NCBI GenBank assembly: GCA_014380615.1
Contig: JACMJM010000043.1
Span: 62,001-126,000 of the forward strand
Length of the DNA: 64,000 bases
Direction: 5' to 3'
DNA from: Sphingobacteriaceae bacterium
GTDB taxonomy: Bacteria; Bacteroidota; Bacteroidia; Sphingobacteriales; Sphingobacteriaceae
The notes under the pieces were generated by a model. The model was not told where the DNA came from, made no database searches, and saw only the letters and a list, made by a program, of their open reading frames with translations. Numbering within the stretch: the stretch's first letter is position 1; each line of letters begins with the position of its first letter. The position numbers and the translations under genes were made by a program. Shown here in pieces: positions 18,489 to 29,300 of the stretch.

Positions 18489-19934
18489 TTAGAACTCCGC
18501 ATTTTTAGGAGTTCGAGGAAAAGGTATCACATCACGAATATTCGTCATGCCGGTAACAAATAATACCAAACGCTCAAATCCTAAACCAAAGCCCGAGTGG
18601 GGCGCAGATCCGAAGCGGCGGGTATCCAGGTACCAATCCATTTCTTCAACAGGAATATGGAGGTCTTCCATTCTATTTTGAAGTACATCCAAACGCTCCT
18701 CACGCTGCGAACCGCCAACAATCTCACCAATACCCGGGAAAAGAATATCCATTGCTCTCACGGTTTCTTTACCCTCTGCATCTCCCTCATTACGGCGCAT
18801 ATAAAACGATTTAATGGCCGCGGGGTAGTTGGTTAAAATAACTGGTTTTTTAAAGTGTTTTTCTACCAGGAAGCGTTCATGCTCCGATTGAAGATCCGCT
18901 CCCCAATCATCAATTAAATATTTAAATTGTTTCTTTTGATTAGGCTTAGAGCTTTTCAGGATATTAATCGCCTCCGTATAAGTAATTCGTTCGAAGTTAT
19001 TTTCCAGACAGAAATTAAGTTTTGAAATTAAATCGAGCTCCGAGCGCTCGTTCTGAGCTTTTTGTTTTTCTTCCTCCAGTAACCTGTTTTTCAGGAACTC
19101 TAATTCGTCCGAACAATTTTCCAGTGCATAAGCAATTACATATTTTAAAAGCTCTTCGGCCAGATCCATATTGTCATGGATGTCGTAAAACGCCATCTCA
19201 GGCTCAATCATCCAGAATTCTGCAAGGTGACGGGTAGTGTTTGAGTTTTCAGCCCTGAATGTTGGTCCGAATGTATAAACTTCACCAAAAGCCATGGCAG
19301 CAAGTTCACCTTCTAACTGCCCCGAAACCGTAAGGTTGGTAGATTTACCGAAGAAATCTTCCTTGTAATTAACCGATCCGTCGTCGTTGCGCGGCACGTT
19401 GTCGAAATCTATCGTGGTAACACGAAACATCTCTCCGGCACCTTCGGCGTCAGATCCGGTGATAATAGGAGTGTGCATATACACAAAGCCTTTATCGTTA
19501 AAGAATTTATGAATGGCGAAAGCCAGCGCATGGCGGATTTTAAACACCGCATTAAACGTATTGGTGCGGAAACGCAAATGGGCGATCTCTCTTAAAAACT
19601 CAAGACTATGTTTTTTGGGCTGCAACGGATATTTCTCCGCATCGCTGTCGCCAAGAATTTCAAGCTCGTTAACTTTTATCTCAACCCGCTGGCCTTTCCC
19701 CAGCGATTCAATCAGCTCGCCTGTAACAGATACAGCCGCACCCGTAGTAAGGCGTTTTAACAAAGCTTCGTCAGTTGTAGTAAAATCAACCACAGCCTGT
19801 ATATTATTCAGTGTAGAACCGTCATTAATAGCAATAAACTGATTGTTACGGAAAGTTCTAACCCATCCTTTAACGGTAACCCGCTTCCCGAATTCGGTAG
19901 CGTTCAGTAAATCTTTAATCTTAGTTCTCGACAT
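18489..19934 (-). CDS. asnS: asparaginyl-tRNA synthetase
   Basis: Class IIb synthetase. The N-terminal OB-fold anticodon domain (about 10-110, [21 protein letters not shown]) precedes the catalytic domain with motif 2 ([15 protein letters not shown]) and motif 3 ([12 protein letters not shown]). The start is set at the ATG beginning [10 protein letters not shown]; an ATG 24 bp upstream adds eight poorly conserved residues. It charges tRNA-Asn. Confidence 0.96.
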   Translation of the reverse strand: MSRTKIKDLLNATEFGKRVTVKGWVRTFRNNQFIAINDGSTLNNIQAVVDFTTTDEALLKRLTTGAAVSVTGELIESLGKGQRVEIKVNELEILGDSDAEKYPLQPKKHSLEFLREIAHLRFRTNTFNAVFKIRHALAFAIHKFFNDKGFVYMHTPIITGSDAEGAGEMFRVTTIDFDNVPRNDDGSVNYKEDFFGKSTNLTVSGQLEGELAAMAFGEVYTFGPTFRAENSNTTRHLAEFWMIEPEMAFYDIHDNMDLAEELLKYVIAYALENCSDELEFLKNRLLEEEKQKAQNERSELDLISKLNFCLENNFERITYTEAINILKSSKPNQKKQFKYLIDDWGADLQSEHERFLVEKHFKKPVILTNYPAAIKSFYMRRNEGDAEGKETVRAMDILFPGIGEIVGGSQREERLDVLQNRMEDLHIPVEEMDWYLDTRRFGSAPHSGFGLGFERLVLFVTGMTNIRDVIPFPRTPKNAEF

Positions 19935-20133
19935 AATATGCTTTTTTAGAAAGCGCAAAAATACAAATCAGAATGGTAAAAGAATATCTTGATTTTGAAA
20001 ACTAGAATTCGTCTCTGTGGATGCTGCCTCCCCGCTTTCCTTACAAGTCCGCCCAGCCTTTATCCCGCATACTTCGGGCTTTTCATCCAATCGGGTTTAA
20101 AAATGGTTGTTTCTTTGCCTATGGCGACATAAA

Positions 20134-20325
20134 AACGCAGACAGCGTTCCGAACGCTGTCTGCGTTAGACGGGACGGCTGGCTTTTCACTATCGGGTTTA
20201 TCATGCCGGGCTGGAGCTTCGTAGGTAGTCATCAGATGAATCTTTGAAATCTGCCTCATTCATCTGATGACTTAAGGTGTGGTTATTTAATAAACTCTCC
20301 AAAGTTCGAAACTTTTAGAGAGTTT
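20134..20325. repeat. cluster of three strong palindromes in a 409-bp gene-free gap
   Basis: Palindrome 1 has 16-bp perfect arms (20134-20149 and 20151-20166, core GCAGACAGCGTTC). Palindrome 2 has 14-bp arms (GTCATCAGATGAAT at 20228 and its inverse at 20258). Palindrome 3 has AAACTCTC/GAGAGTTT outer arms (20292, 20318) with AAAGTT/AACTTT inside. There is no ORF. They look like REP-type elements, and could also act as terminators or mRNA stabilisers for the gene ending at 20344. Confidence 0.7.
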
Positions 20326-20343
20326 GCAAGGGCTATTGCCGTG

Positions 20344-21831
20344 TTAGATTTTACCTAATAACTCATTCAATGTCTCTTCAATCCTCGGATTGGATGGTCT
20401 TTGGGCATTGGGAGATACAATCTTACCCTCGGGGTTAATAAGGATAAAACGCGGTATGGCATTTATTCCATAAGCTTTAATAAAATCAGACTGGAAGTCT
20501 TTATCAGCGAAAAGCTGAATGCCTTTTAATTTGTTGCTGGTAACATAAGCCTCCCATTTTTCTTTATCTTTCAGTTTATCAACCGATATGCTCACAAATT
20601 TTATGGGTTTTGAATGGTATTTCTCTTCAAGCAATTTTAAAGCGGGAATTTCTTTAATGCAAGGTACACACCAGGTTGCCCAAACATCAATATAAACATA
20701 ATTGCCTTTCAAACTGCTTAAAGATACTGGCTTGTTGTCTATATCAACAAAAGAGAACTGAGGAGAAACGGCTCCGGTTGAGGTAAGCTTCTTATTGGTA
20801 TATAAAGTTTTTATCTGATCCAGATAATAAAGATCTTTCGCCAAACTGTTGTATTTGGAGTAGGTTTTTTCAATATCCTCACTTCCCGGGATGGCTATTC
20901 TGGCAGATCCAAACAAGAAAAATTCTTTGATGAACTCGTTCTTAATTTCTTTGTCTGCTACATCCATTTTAAATTCTTCTTTGCTGGCAGGGGTATTTGC
21001 CAGATATGGTGACTTAGATTGTTCGGCTCTTACCAAAACGTCTAATCTTTGGGTAACCAGGGTTCGGTAGTTCGGAGAAAACGTGAAAAGTTCGCCCTTA
21101 TTAATGTCAAAGTCTTGCCAAATAAACGCGTCAATTTTTCTTCTGTCTTCCATAGAAAGCCTTTTTACGTGCATTGCCTGCATATAAGGCAGGAGTTTGG
21201 TAGCCAGATCACTCGATACCGTATTAGAGGCGGCCATTTTTTGAAATTCTTTGTAATACTCCAACTCTTTTATCGGGTCAATACCGTATCTGGATCTGTA
21301 ACTGTTGAGGTAATGTTTTGCGGTATATTGAATATTATCTTTTTGATCTGATTTAAACTGCTCGTCCATACCCTGTTGTTCAAGAACTTTTGATGCCTCA
21401 GTTTTATAATTCTCAAGATGCTTCAGAAATTCAGCGGGTTCCATATCGTTGAATTTAGACGCTATAAATCGCCCCTGCATGGGGAAGTATTCTCTTTCAG
21501 TTTTTTTTAAGCTAATGAGAGCATTATTTTCAATGCTGCCTTTGCCGGTTATCACTGTATCGGCACCGCTTCGCTGAATGTTGATAGACATACCGGGACT
21601 TAGGTACAGGATAGCCAATTTGCCGAGAAAATAATATCCGCGATCAACTTTCAAAGATGTAGAGAAGGAGCCAGTCTTATCCGCTTTAAGCTCTTGTTTA
21701 AATTGACCGGCGTTTTGAAGTACGATGGACGAATCGGACATTGCGGCGAGCTTCCCTTTAATGGTAACGGTTTGTGAAAAGCCAGCCAAACAAAACAAGC
21801 TCAATACAAGGCAGATTGTGATTTTTTTCAT
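20344..21831 (-). CDS. TlpA-like thioredoxin-fold protein with DUF4369-like N-terminus
   Basis: A signal peptide (1-19) and a beta-rich N-terminal domain (about 20-110) are followed by a helical middle. The C-terminal TlpA/AhpC-TSA domain (about 355-495) has the redox motif WATWCVPCIKEIP (CVPC) and a cis-Pro segment INAIPRFILI. This is the common Bacteroidota periplasmic disulphide reductase architecture. The substrate is unknown. Confidence 0.88.
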   Translation of the reverse strand: MKKITICLVLSLFCLAGFSQTVTIKGKLAAMSDSSIVLQNAGQFKQELKADKTGSFSTSLKVDRGYYFLGKLAILYLSPGMSINIQRSGADTVITGKGSIENNALISLKKTEREYFPMQGRFIASKFNDMEPAEFLKHLENYKTEASKVLEQQGMDEQFKSDQKDNIQYTAKHYLNSYRSRYGIDPIKELEYYKEFQKMAASNTVSSDLATKLLPYMQAMHVKRLSMEDRRKIDAFIWQDFDINKGELFTFSPNYRTLVTQRLDVLVRAEQSKSPYLANTPASKEEFKMDVADKEIKNEFIKEFFLFGSARIAIPGSEDIEKTYSKYNSLAKDLYYLDQIKTLYTNKKLTSTGAVSPQFSFVDIDNKPVSLSSLKGNYVYIDVWATWCVPCIKEIPALKLLEEKYHSKPIKFVSISVDKLKDKEKWEAYVTSNKLKGIQLFADKDFQSDFIKAYGINAIPRFILINPEGKIVSPNAQRPSNPRIEETLNELLGKI

Positions 21832-21924
21832 CTCAGGTTTAATTAGGAATGTGCAACTAAATTAGTTTTTTTTTCAGGAAACCTGCAAGCCTGGAAAATA
21901 TCTGAGAAGATCATACGCATTATT

Positions 21925-23184
21925 TTATGTTTTTTGCTTTTTCTTGCGAGCGGCAGGAAACAATACATTATTCAAAATAAGGCGGTAGCCCGGAGAGTTA
22001 GGATGGAGATTTAGGTCTGTAGGAATGTTTCCGCGCCCGCCGCCCCGACTTCTTTCAGGGTCATGACCTCCGTAAAATGTCCACTGGCCATTCCCGAATT
22101 CACCATGAATATAGCGGGCCTCGTTAGTGCTTTTAGTTTCGGCCATTACCAGCACGTTTGGTTTTAATACATCTTTTCGGAATGCTGTAGTTTGCCCGTT
22201 AAAGCCCTTAATCACAAACTCGTGATCCTGAGTGAGCATAGTGGGTACAATATCGCTCTTTGCCGAAAACTCAAAGAGCGTGAAAAAGTCGTTGCTGAAA
22301 TCTACATTCCGTGATCTCGAAACATCGATGTTGGAAAATCCTCCGTAAGGGTAAAGATTGAGAATGAAATTTCTGAAGGCAAAAGTTTTAGAAAAATCCA
22401 GCTTCTCCTGAGCGTTTGGGTCAACACCGTCGCCGTCGTACACATCGTCACAAATATCTATTCCCTCTGCGGCCAGGGCAATATCAAACGTATCGGCCCC
22501 CGAGCACATAGCGAAAAGGAAACCACCGCCAAGGCAAAAATCACGGATCGCTTTTGTTACAGCCAGTTTCAGTAAAGAGACCTTTTGATAACCAAATTTT
22601 CGTGCGATAGTCTGCTGAATCAGCATATTTTCCTGAAAATTAGATTGCCTTCGGTTCGAACGGCCAAACTGTCCGGTAAAGTCTTCGTGATGGAGATGCA
22701 ACCAATCGTATTTGCTTAAATCGCCCTTCATTATTTCTTCGTCGTAGATAATATCGTAGGGTATTTCAGCGTAATTGAGAACGAGCATCACCGCGTCTGT
22801 ATCTTCAACGTTAGAAGGAATTCTCGTTTTCGGACTGTAAACAGCAATTTTCGGAGCTTTTTCAAGTTTAACCATCTCCATATTTACATTCGGATCTACA
22901 ATTTCCTGGATAATGGCATTGGTTTTTGCGTCAGTAATTACTTCGTATGTTATTCCCCTTATCTTACATTCTTTCTCAGCAGCCTGCGAGTATTTTACCA
23001 AAAAGCTTCCGTTTTTGTAATTAAGGAGCCAGTTGGTTTCCAGACTATGTTTGAGTGCCCAATAAGTTAATCCGTAAGCTTTCAAATGATTTTTCTGACT
23101 CTCATCCATAGGAATAAGAATGGAGTTTGCTTTACAAATAAAATGAAGTGATGTGAGAAGTATTAAAGCAAATCCTTTTAACAT
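21925..23184 (-). CDS. secreted protein of the Bacteroidota asparagine synthetase B-like family
   Basis: A signal peptide ends near KANS (about 20), followed by ILIPMDESQKNHLKAYG, a hallmark of proteins labelled asparagine synthetase B in Bacteroidota. There is no Ntn amidotransferase Cys2 and no synthetase PP-loop (SGGxDS). Instead GGGFLFAMCSGADTFD resembles a class I glutamine-amidotransferase-like nucleophile elbow. True asparagine synthesis is unlikely for an exported protein; the role is unknown. Confidence 0.7.
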   Translation of the reverse strand: MLKGFALILLTSLHFICKANSILIPMDESQKNHLKAYGLTYWALKHSLETNWLLNYKNGSFLVKYSQAAEKECKIRGITYEVITDAKTNAIIQEIVDPNVNMEMVKLEKAPKIAVYSPKTRIPSNVEDTDAVMLVLNYAEIPYDIIYDEEIMKGDLSKYDWLHLHHEDFTGQFGRSNRRQSNFQENMLIQQTIARKFGYQKVSLLKLAVTKAIRDFCLGGGFLFAMCSGADTFDIALAAEGIDICDDVYDGDGVDPNAQEKLDFSKTFAFRNFILNLYPYGGFSNIDVSRSRNVDFSNDFFTLFEFSAKSDIVPTMLTQDHEFVIKGFNGQTTAFRKDVLKPNVLVMAETKSTNEARYIHGEFGNGQWTFYGGHDPERSRGGGRGNIPTDLNLHPNSPGYRLILNNVLFPAARKKKQKT

Positions 23185-23341
23185 ACTCGTTTATCTTTAA
23201 AGCGCAATTAAAAATAATACTTCAAGGCGGGCTAATGTGTTTTGGCTAAAGCACTTAAATTAATAAATAAGTAGGATACAACGATATAAAAGCGGTTTAT
23301 CCGAAGTAACAAAATGGATAGATGTGTTTCAATACGCTACA

Positions 23342-24139
23342 TTAATCTGGTTTATAAACCAATCCAATTCCCAGGGCCCGGCTTTGAAATGCGGGAAGTA
23401 AAGTAAGTTTTTTGCCTTGCTTTAACCTGCTTTGAAACGTTTTAGCTTTTGTATGAATAAGGTAGGCAAGATCGGTAGAAAGAATGCCCAGGCCTGCGCC
23501 CGCAATAACATCAGTTAACCAGTGCTTATTATGGTAAACCCTTAAAGCACCCGTTGTGGCGGCTGCGGTATACCCAATAACAACAAGCCAGGGAGAGGTG
23601 TCCTGATATTCTTTACGCATAATTTCAGCGGCAATAAAAGCAGTAGTTGTATGCCCGCTCGGAAACGAACGGAGATCTGATCCATCGGGCCTTCGTTCTT
23701 TACTGGCGGTCTTCAGGCGCGCAGCCGTTTGGTCGCCGATAGTGGTCGCTATAGAATATATTATCGCCTTGTCGAGCAGCTTATGCTTGCTTTTGATACC
23801 CAGCGCAGGTAATAACACAAAGGTTGAAGCGGTTGGCAGATGCCGCATTTTGTCTTCAAGAGTATTGTGAGTGTTGGGATTGCTCGCCAAAACATGGTGT
23901 CGGACTGTGCGGTTTATATCTTTTAGCGCGTTTAATTCTAAGGCCAGTGCGCCCACGGTCATCATCACCACGGGGGGCACCCATTCTCGACGGACACTCT
24001 TATGCGCTGCCTGTGTTAAGCTGTCTGTTTCAATACGATACGGTTCTGCTTGTGCGATTAAGGCACTTGGCAATAAACTTAGTAGAACTAAATTACAGAG
24101 TAATTTAACTCCGTTAGAGAAGAAGGATTTTAACATCAC
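23342..24139 (-). CDS. PAP2-family phosphatase
   Basis: The three PAP2 motifs are present: KTASKERRP, PSGH (in SFPSGHTTTAF) and RVYHNKHWLTDV. An N-terminal signal or membrane segment and further hydrophobic helices place it in the envelope. It probably dephosphorylates a lipid phosphate such as undecaprenyl pyrophosphate or phosphatidic acid. It is the last host protein gene before the tRNA. Confidence 0.85.
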   Translation of the reverse strand: MMLKSFFSNGVKLLCNLVLLSLLPSALIAQAEPYRIETDSLTQAAHKSVRREWVPPVVMMTVGALALELNALKDINRTVRHHVLASNPNTHNTLEDKMRHLPTASTFVLLPALGIKSKHKLLDKAIIYSIATTIGDQTAARLKTASKERRPDGSDLRSFPSGHTTTAFIAAEIMRKEYQDTSPWLVVIGYTAAATTGALRVYHNKHWLTDVIAGAGLGILSTDLAYLIHTKAKTFQSRLKQGKKLTLLPAFQSRALGIGLVYKPD

Positions 24140-24380
24140 GAATCACCCTCGAGCTTATAATTAATAATAGAGGGCTTTCGCAGAATTCCCCAATTCAGAC
24201 ACCCGGGGGTTTTTACGTGAGAAACAGGAGAAAGGGTTTGAATATTTTGAGATTTTTGAAGCTTTTGTAGTGGCAACGTTTTGATTATCAGTAGCGTGAT
24301 TCTTAATGTTTTATTTGTGATAAAGATATTTTAATAATTGCTTCAAATAGTTAAATTTGCAGCGCAAACTAAGGTTAGCA

Positions 24381-24454
24381 GCGCTCATAGCTCAGTTGGT
24401 TAGAGTAGAAGACTCATAATCTTTTGGTCCCTGGTTCGAGCCCAGGTGGGCGCA
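24381..24454 (+). tRNA. tRNA with CAT anticodon (Met elongator or Ile2)
   Basis: The acceptor arm GCGCTCA pairs with TGGGCGC. The D-arm region is AGCTCAGTTGGTTAGAG, the anticodon stem GAAGA/TCTTT has loop CTCATAA, and the T-arm is CCTGGTTCGAGCCCAGG. The discriminator is A and no CCA is encoded. CAT fits either elongator Met or the lysidine-modified Ile2. The prophage begins directly after it. Confidence 0.93.
24430..24454 (+). other. probable prophage attachment site (attL) at the tRNA 3' end
   Basis: Inferred from a tyrosine integrase gene 89 bp beyond the intact tRNA and phage genes from there on. Such phages often recombine in the T-arm/acceptor 3' half. The matching copy at the far end is outside the window, so the core length cannot be set. 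Confidence 0.4.
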
Positions 24455-24456
24455 CG

Positions 24457-24505
24457 AAGTGGCAGAAAAACAGCGAATACAGCATGTAAACGCTGTTTTT
24501 CACTT
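24457..24505 (+). terminator. terminator-like hairpin after the tRNA
   Basis: The arms AAAAACAGCG (24466-24475) and CGCTGTTTTT (24491-24500) are perfect inverses. AAGTG (24457) and CACTT (24501) extend the stem across a 4-nt bulge. It could end the tRNA transcript, or form part of the integrase binding region, because it lies at the phage junction. Confidence 0.6.
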
Positions 24506-24542
24506 GCCGCCAAAAAATCCCTCTTCCGTAACGGGTCATTAA

Positions 24543-25775
24543 ATGACATCTTTTAAAGGGCATTTGCCGCCCAACACCGTTATGCAAAATTTTACACAGC
24601 AGATTTCCTGTCAACTACGCATCAGAAAAAGTAAAGCGAAACACGCCGACACGCCATTGGGCAATGTGGTTATTCAGGTGATGATCGATGGCAATGCAGA
24701 TCGGGTACCGTTAAATCTGAATTGGCCAATAGATAAGTTTGATAAAAATACCGAGTCTTTATTACCCAGGTATGATGGCGACGAACAAGAGGCTCACCGT
24801 AAGAACCTGTATTGCAAAAATGAGCTGGGAAAAGCAAGCAAGCTTTGCCTGCAGTATTATGCTTCAGAAAAAACAGTAACACATAAAGAGTTTAAAAAGG
24901 CACTTCTAAGATACTCCAGCCGGGAGGATGTGCTTTCTTATATGGAAGAAAAGAAAATTAGCCTGGTTGCCGACAGACTAGTTACTGAAGATACAGGTAA
25001 AAAGTACATCACATGCCTGAAGCGCCTCGATGAATATATGGGCACCCAGCGCTGGAGATTCAATACGTTAAAATATGAAGACATTCAAAAATTTGATTCT
25101 TGGATAAGGCGGGATCCAAGATGGGGCCACAATACAGTTTGCGGAACCATGCGCGTACTACATAAATTTTTTGAGTGTGCCATTGCCGATGCGATACCAT
25201 TTAATAATCCAATGGAAAAATACTCAATGCCCGAATTTGCAGAAGGTGTTAGAGAAATTCCAACTCCTGCTGAGTATAAAATATTAAAAGAGGCTTATGC
25301 AAATGGAAACCTTACATTTTTCGAAAAAGATGTTTTGCTTCGATATTTGCTTTCCTGCAATAGCGGACTTCGTAAATCAGACATAGAGCAATTAGATACC
25401 AGAATTCACTTAAAAGGAAATGTGCTGCGCTTAAGCATGTTTAAAACCAGAAGATACGGCAAGGTAGTTGAGTTTATGGTACCTAAATATTTTACCGAAT
25501 TAATTGGATCACGTCGCGGTAAATTATTTAAACCGATGGAAAGCGCTATTTATAATAAGATACTCCGGAGGATTTTTTACGATGCAGGTGGCAGCACATA
25601 TCTAAAGTTTCATTCGGGCCGTGATTTCTTTGGTACCAACTACATCGAACTTGGCGGGAACATCAAGGACCTTCAGGAGATACTTGGGCACGGAAATATT
25701 AAATACACACTGATCTATCTAAAAATGAGTCGTAGGACGAAGGATAATATTATAGCACTCTTTGATACATTATAA
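24543..25775 (+). CDS. int: tyrosine recombinase/integrase
   Basis: It has a Bacteroidota-type arm-binding N-terminus (about 18-80), a SAM-like core-binding domain (about 115-215) and a catalytic domain (about 240-405). Catalytic residues: Arg277 (SGLRKSD), Lys301, His357 and Arg360 (HSGRDFF), His383 (LGHGN) and Tyr392 (IYLKM). The start could be the ATG at 24582. It is the only phage gene here, besides two or three small accessory genes, on the plus strand. Confidence 0.93.
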   Translation: MTSFKGHLPPNTVMQNFTQQISCQLRIRKSKAKHADTPLGNVVIQVMIDGNADRVPLNLNWPIDKFDKNTESLLPRYDGDEQEAHRKNLYCKNELGKASKLCLQYYASEKTVTHKEFKKALLRYSSREDVLSYMEEKKISLVADRLVTEDTGKKYITCLKRLDEYMGTQRWRFNTLKYEDIQKFDSWIRRDPRWGHNTVCGTMRVLHKFFECAIADAIPFNNPMEKYSMPEFAEGVREIPTPAEYKILKEAYANGNLTFFEKDVLLRYLLSCNSGLRKSDIEQLDTRIHLKGNVLRLSMFKTRRYGKVVEFMVPKYFTELIGSRRGKLFKPMESAIYNKILRRIFYDAGGSTYLKFHSGRDFFGTNYIELGGNIKDLQEILGHGNIKYTLIYLKMSRRTKDNIIALFDTL

Positions 25776-25829
25776 CAAAGGAAGCTAAGGCTCGAAGCCC
25801 ATTTTTTAATTAAGATTATTGAACCTAAT

Positions 25830-26231
25830 TTAATAATTAAACTTACAATCAAATTCACTTCGCACAAAGATTGCTATATCTTTCTGCACCAGATCGAAAG
25901 TCAAATCGCCATGTTCAAAGAAAAACTTTTTTTCAAGCTTGCTTAATGTTTTATAAAAGAATTTCGTCCTTTTTTCAGAGAACCCTTCACCAAATTCTTT
26001 ATCGGCTAATCTTCCAGCTTCACGATCTACGGCAGTATACTGCTCTTTAAAATCACAATAATCAGAGAAACCTCGTTTCCTATATTCAGCAGAGAGGCTA
26101 TCATTAATACCGAAGGATTTTTTTACCTCTTTTTGCGTCTCCTCTGAAATTTCGTCTGACTTATTGAACAGATTTTCACATGTGGTTATAATAATTGCCA
26201 CAAGAATAGAAATGATAAAAAGGTATTTCAT
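25830..26231 (-). CDS. small membrane-anchored or lipoprotein of unknown function
   Basis: A hydrophobic N-terminus (residues 4-17) ends in ITTCEN, a possible but imperfect lipobox. The rest is charged and helical (132 aa in all). It lies convergent to the integrase and 3' of the tape measure, separated from it by a strong palindrome, so it probably has its own transcript. It is likely an accessory (moron) gene. Confidence 0.5.
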   Translation of the reverse strand: MKYLFIISILVAIIITTCENLFNKSDEISEETQKEVKKSFGINDSLSAEYRKRGFSDYCDFKEQYTAVDREAGRLADKEFGEGFSEKRTKFFYKTLSKLEKKFFFEHGDLTFDLVQKDIAIFVRSEFDCKFNY

Positions 26232-26276
26232 GTAATAGTTTAAGTTCCACTAATATATAAAAACTATTTACTCTAC

Positions 26277-26302
26277 TTCAAAGCGGGAATTCCCGCTTTG
26301 AA
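26277..26302. terminator. 26-bp perfect palindrome at the end of the tail operon
   Basis: The arm TTCAAAGCGGGAA is followed at once by its exact inverse (26277-26289 and 26290-26302). It lies 3 bp after the tape-measure stop. As RNA it would form a GC stem with AATT loop. No long T-tract follows, so termination is plausible rather than proven. Confidence 0.5.
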
Positions 26303-26305
26303 CAT

Positions 26306-29300
26306 TTACGCTCCCGCCTCAGCCCTTACTTTATCATACTCCGCTTTTCGCTTAGTAAAAGTATTCATGTTCCAGGCATCTTCTGCAGCTCCGATCAATC
26401 GGTCTAATCTATCTTCAAGCTTGGTTGTATCAAAATTAATTGAAGGCATGTTTATTTGCTGAGCTGGTGCCTGGCCGGCATCATTGAAGCCACCCATTGC
26501 AAAAGCCCGTTTCTCCTGCCTGGCCGCCTCGAGCATTCCGATAATATTAGCGGTTCTCGGATTTTGCAGCATCCAGTTAGGAGCGATCCATTCACGCCCG
26601 GCTTCGCCAGCAACAAATGGCCTGCCCGTGGCTGATTTCGCGAAATATGTTTCTTTATCTACGTATCCCGCCGGATCTGAATTAGAGAACCCACCTTTGG
26701 CAAACTGAGGCGGCTTTTGTGCGGCTATAACAGTTATCTGAGCCAATGTACCCGCTACAATTGCCGGTATAACAAATGGCGATAAAACACCGGTTTGGGC
26801 GAGTACTTTAGTTACCGCCAAAGCTCCATTTATAACAGCTTGAGCTATAGCAGCATTTCGTTCAGCTTTCCATGCCTTTTCTTTTTCAGCTTTTAACTTC
26901 TTATCAAACTTTTCGTTGATTGCAGTTTTTTGCTTTTCTGTAAGATTCTTATTCGAAAGCTCCTGACTCCTTTGCCTTTCAAGCTCACTAATAGCTGCAT
27001 CGGCTTCTGCGCGTCTATTGTTAGCGCCAATTGTGAAGACGGTGTCGGCAGCCAGCTGCGCCATTTCGACCTGAAAATTCTTTTTATCTTCTGCAGAGGT
27101 ATTGGTGTAATTATCAATTTCCTGCTGCCTGGTTTTGTTAATAGAGGCAACCGCATCCTGGAAAGATTGGGTTAACTGTAACTCTTTACTGAATTTTCGT
27201 TTAAGCGCCTCAATTTCATCATCATACTTTTTATTGATTTTGGCAAGCTTGTTTTCCGACTTATTACCGTTTAGAGTTTCATATTTATCTTCAATTTCAA
27301 GTTTTTCTCTTTCGAGACGTTCTTTTTCTCTCAGTTCGGCATTTGATAAATCACTCAGTCTATCTGCTTTTAGTTGGGCTAAAACCGTTTCATTTCCGAC
27401 ATAATCTTTCTCAATGTCATCGTAGAACTTATTGATATTAACTCGTTCTCTTTGCAGCTCACTTTCGTGTACATTGGCTAGCCCGATTCGAAGGTCCTTG
27501 ATTTTATCAGCCATATCAGCTTCCTGCCTAAGGCGTAAATCACTTACAGCCTTTTCTTTTTCAGCCTCCAGGCTGGAGATATTGGCGGTTGTCTGATTTC
27601 TCTGGCCCGGCGTATTGCCTTTCATTTTTAAAAAGGCTTTTTCTTTTTCAATAAGCTTATCGTACTTCTGAGATTCCTGAGCTACTTCCCGTTCATTCTG
27701 ACTCAGTTTATCGTTTAATCTCTGCAGTCCAAGTTTCTTATATTCTTCATTAAGCTGCTCAAATTCGGTAAGGGCTTTATTTGCGGCTGATTCAGCTTTT
27801 GATTTAGCGTTAGATGGGGTCAGTCCTCCAGTACTTTTGCCTCCGGTGGTCACATCGTCTGTTGTGAGCAGGTTGTTTACCATTCCAGAACCGTATTTTT
27901 CTTGAATAGCTTTTATCTGGCGTTGGTTTTCTTCAAATTCTTCCAGGGCATTTCCTTTCCCAGCAGTCTTTTGGTTCGCTTTAAATTGGTCAATGTTTCC
28001 GGAAACAGCAAACGCTTTTACATCCTGCCAGATTGAGGTATCGTTTACCGCACCATTTTCTATTTCAATATTTCGTTCCTGCAGTTTCCTGATTTTCGAC
28101 TGAGCCGCTTCTGCAAGAGTTTTCTCTTCGAGCGCTTTGATGTATTTGTTTATAGCAATGGTGCCCTGAGTGGTTAATATTTCCTCGTCCTTCAAATGCT
28201 GAAGCGCTGCCGGCATCACTTCACGTAATCTGCCCATGGCTTTCAGTTTTTGTTCGCGCGTAGTATTTTCAGAATCTAATACACTTTTAAGCTCCTTGAT
28301 TGTCTGAATCTCATCGTTTCTATTCTTTGAGGCTTCAGCTTCTATATCGTTTAATGCTGATTGAACCCTTTGGGCTTCACTTGTGGTTTTTGAAAATAAA
28401 GCAACTGCAGCTATTAAGGCGATTACGGCAGTGGCAACAGCCACAAAAGGATTTGCGGCCGTTGTTAAATTTAAGGCTCTCATAGCCGCCTGAGCTCGCA
28501 GGGTGTTACCTGTTAGCAAAGCTTGTATACCGGCAAATGAAATTGTAGCCGCTCTGGCCAGAACTATTCTTGCGGCATAGGCATCCATAGCAAAAGTGCT
28601 TAGAAGTATCGCAGCCCGATAAGCTCCCCAGGCAATAGCACCAACAAGAAGTAGTTTTGTAAAATTTACCAAAACAACAGCGTTCTTATTGCCCCAGTCT
28701 AATAAATCTTTGAAGCCTATTACGAGATTCTTTAAGAAGTCTGTAAGTACAGCATTGCTAGTAAGCGATTTAACCGTCTTACCCGTTTTCTCCAGTACTG
28801 CGGCAAAATTTTCGTTCTTTATATTATACTCGTTCTGAAGGCTGGTACCTTTCGCGAATTCATCGTTAGCTAATTTCTGTCGCGTAACCAACAAATCAAG
28901 ATTGTTTGATAAGGCCCCAAGAGCGGCGACACCTCTGGCACCATCTTCGCCAACCATACCCATTTTCTCAGCGAGGCCTTGAACACCGTCACCTGTACTT
29001 TTAAGATTTTTAAGTACTTCCAGAAGCGCTTTGTTACCATCTTCCTTCAGTAATTTGGAAAAATCTTTGACGCTCATTCCAGCTATCCGGGCGAAGCCAG
29101 GCAAATCTTTACCTATTCCGGTAACAAACTGACCGATGGCGGTTGCTGAAGCTTCAACCGGTTGGCCCAATTCATCCATCGTAGCAGCCAGGCCAAGTAT
29201 ACTTTCTATACTAAAATTCGCCTGAGGTGCTATACCGCCCATCCTTTTCGAAAACTCTACCAAGTAAGCCTCACTGGCGGTACCGGCAGCACCTAAAGCA

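Noticed and set aside
24414..24614. Minus-strand ORF over the tRNA and its terminator
   Set aside because: It overlaps the tRNA gene and the 5' part of the integrase frame, with no supporting features; a shadow ORF.
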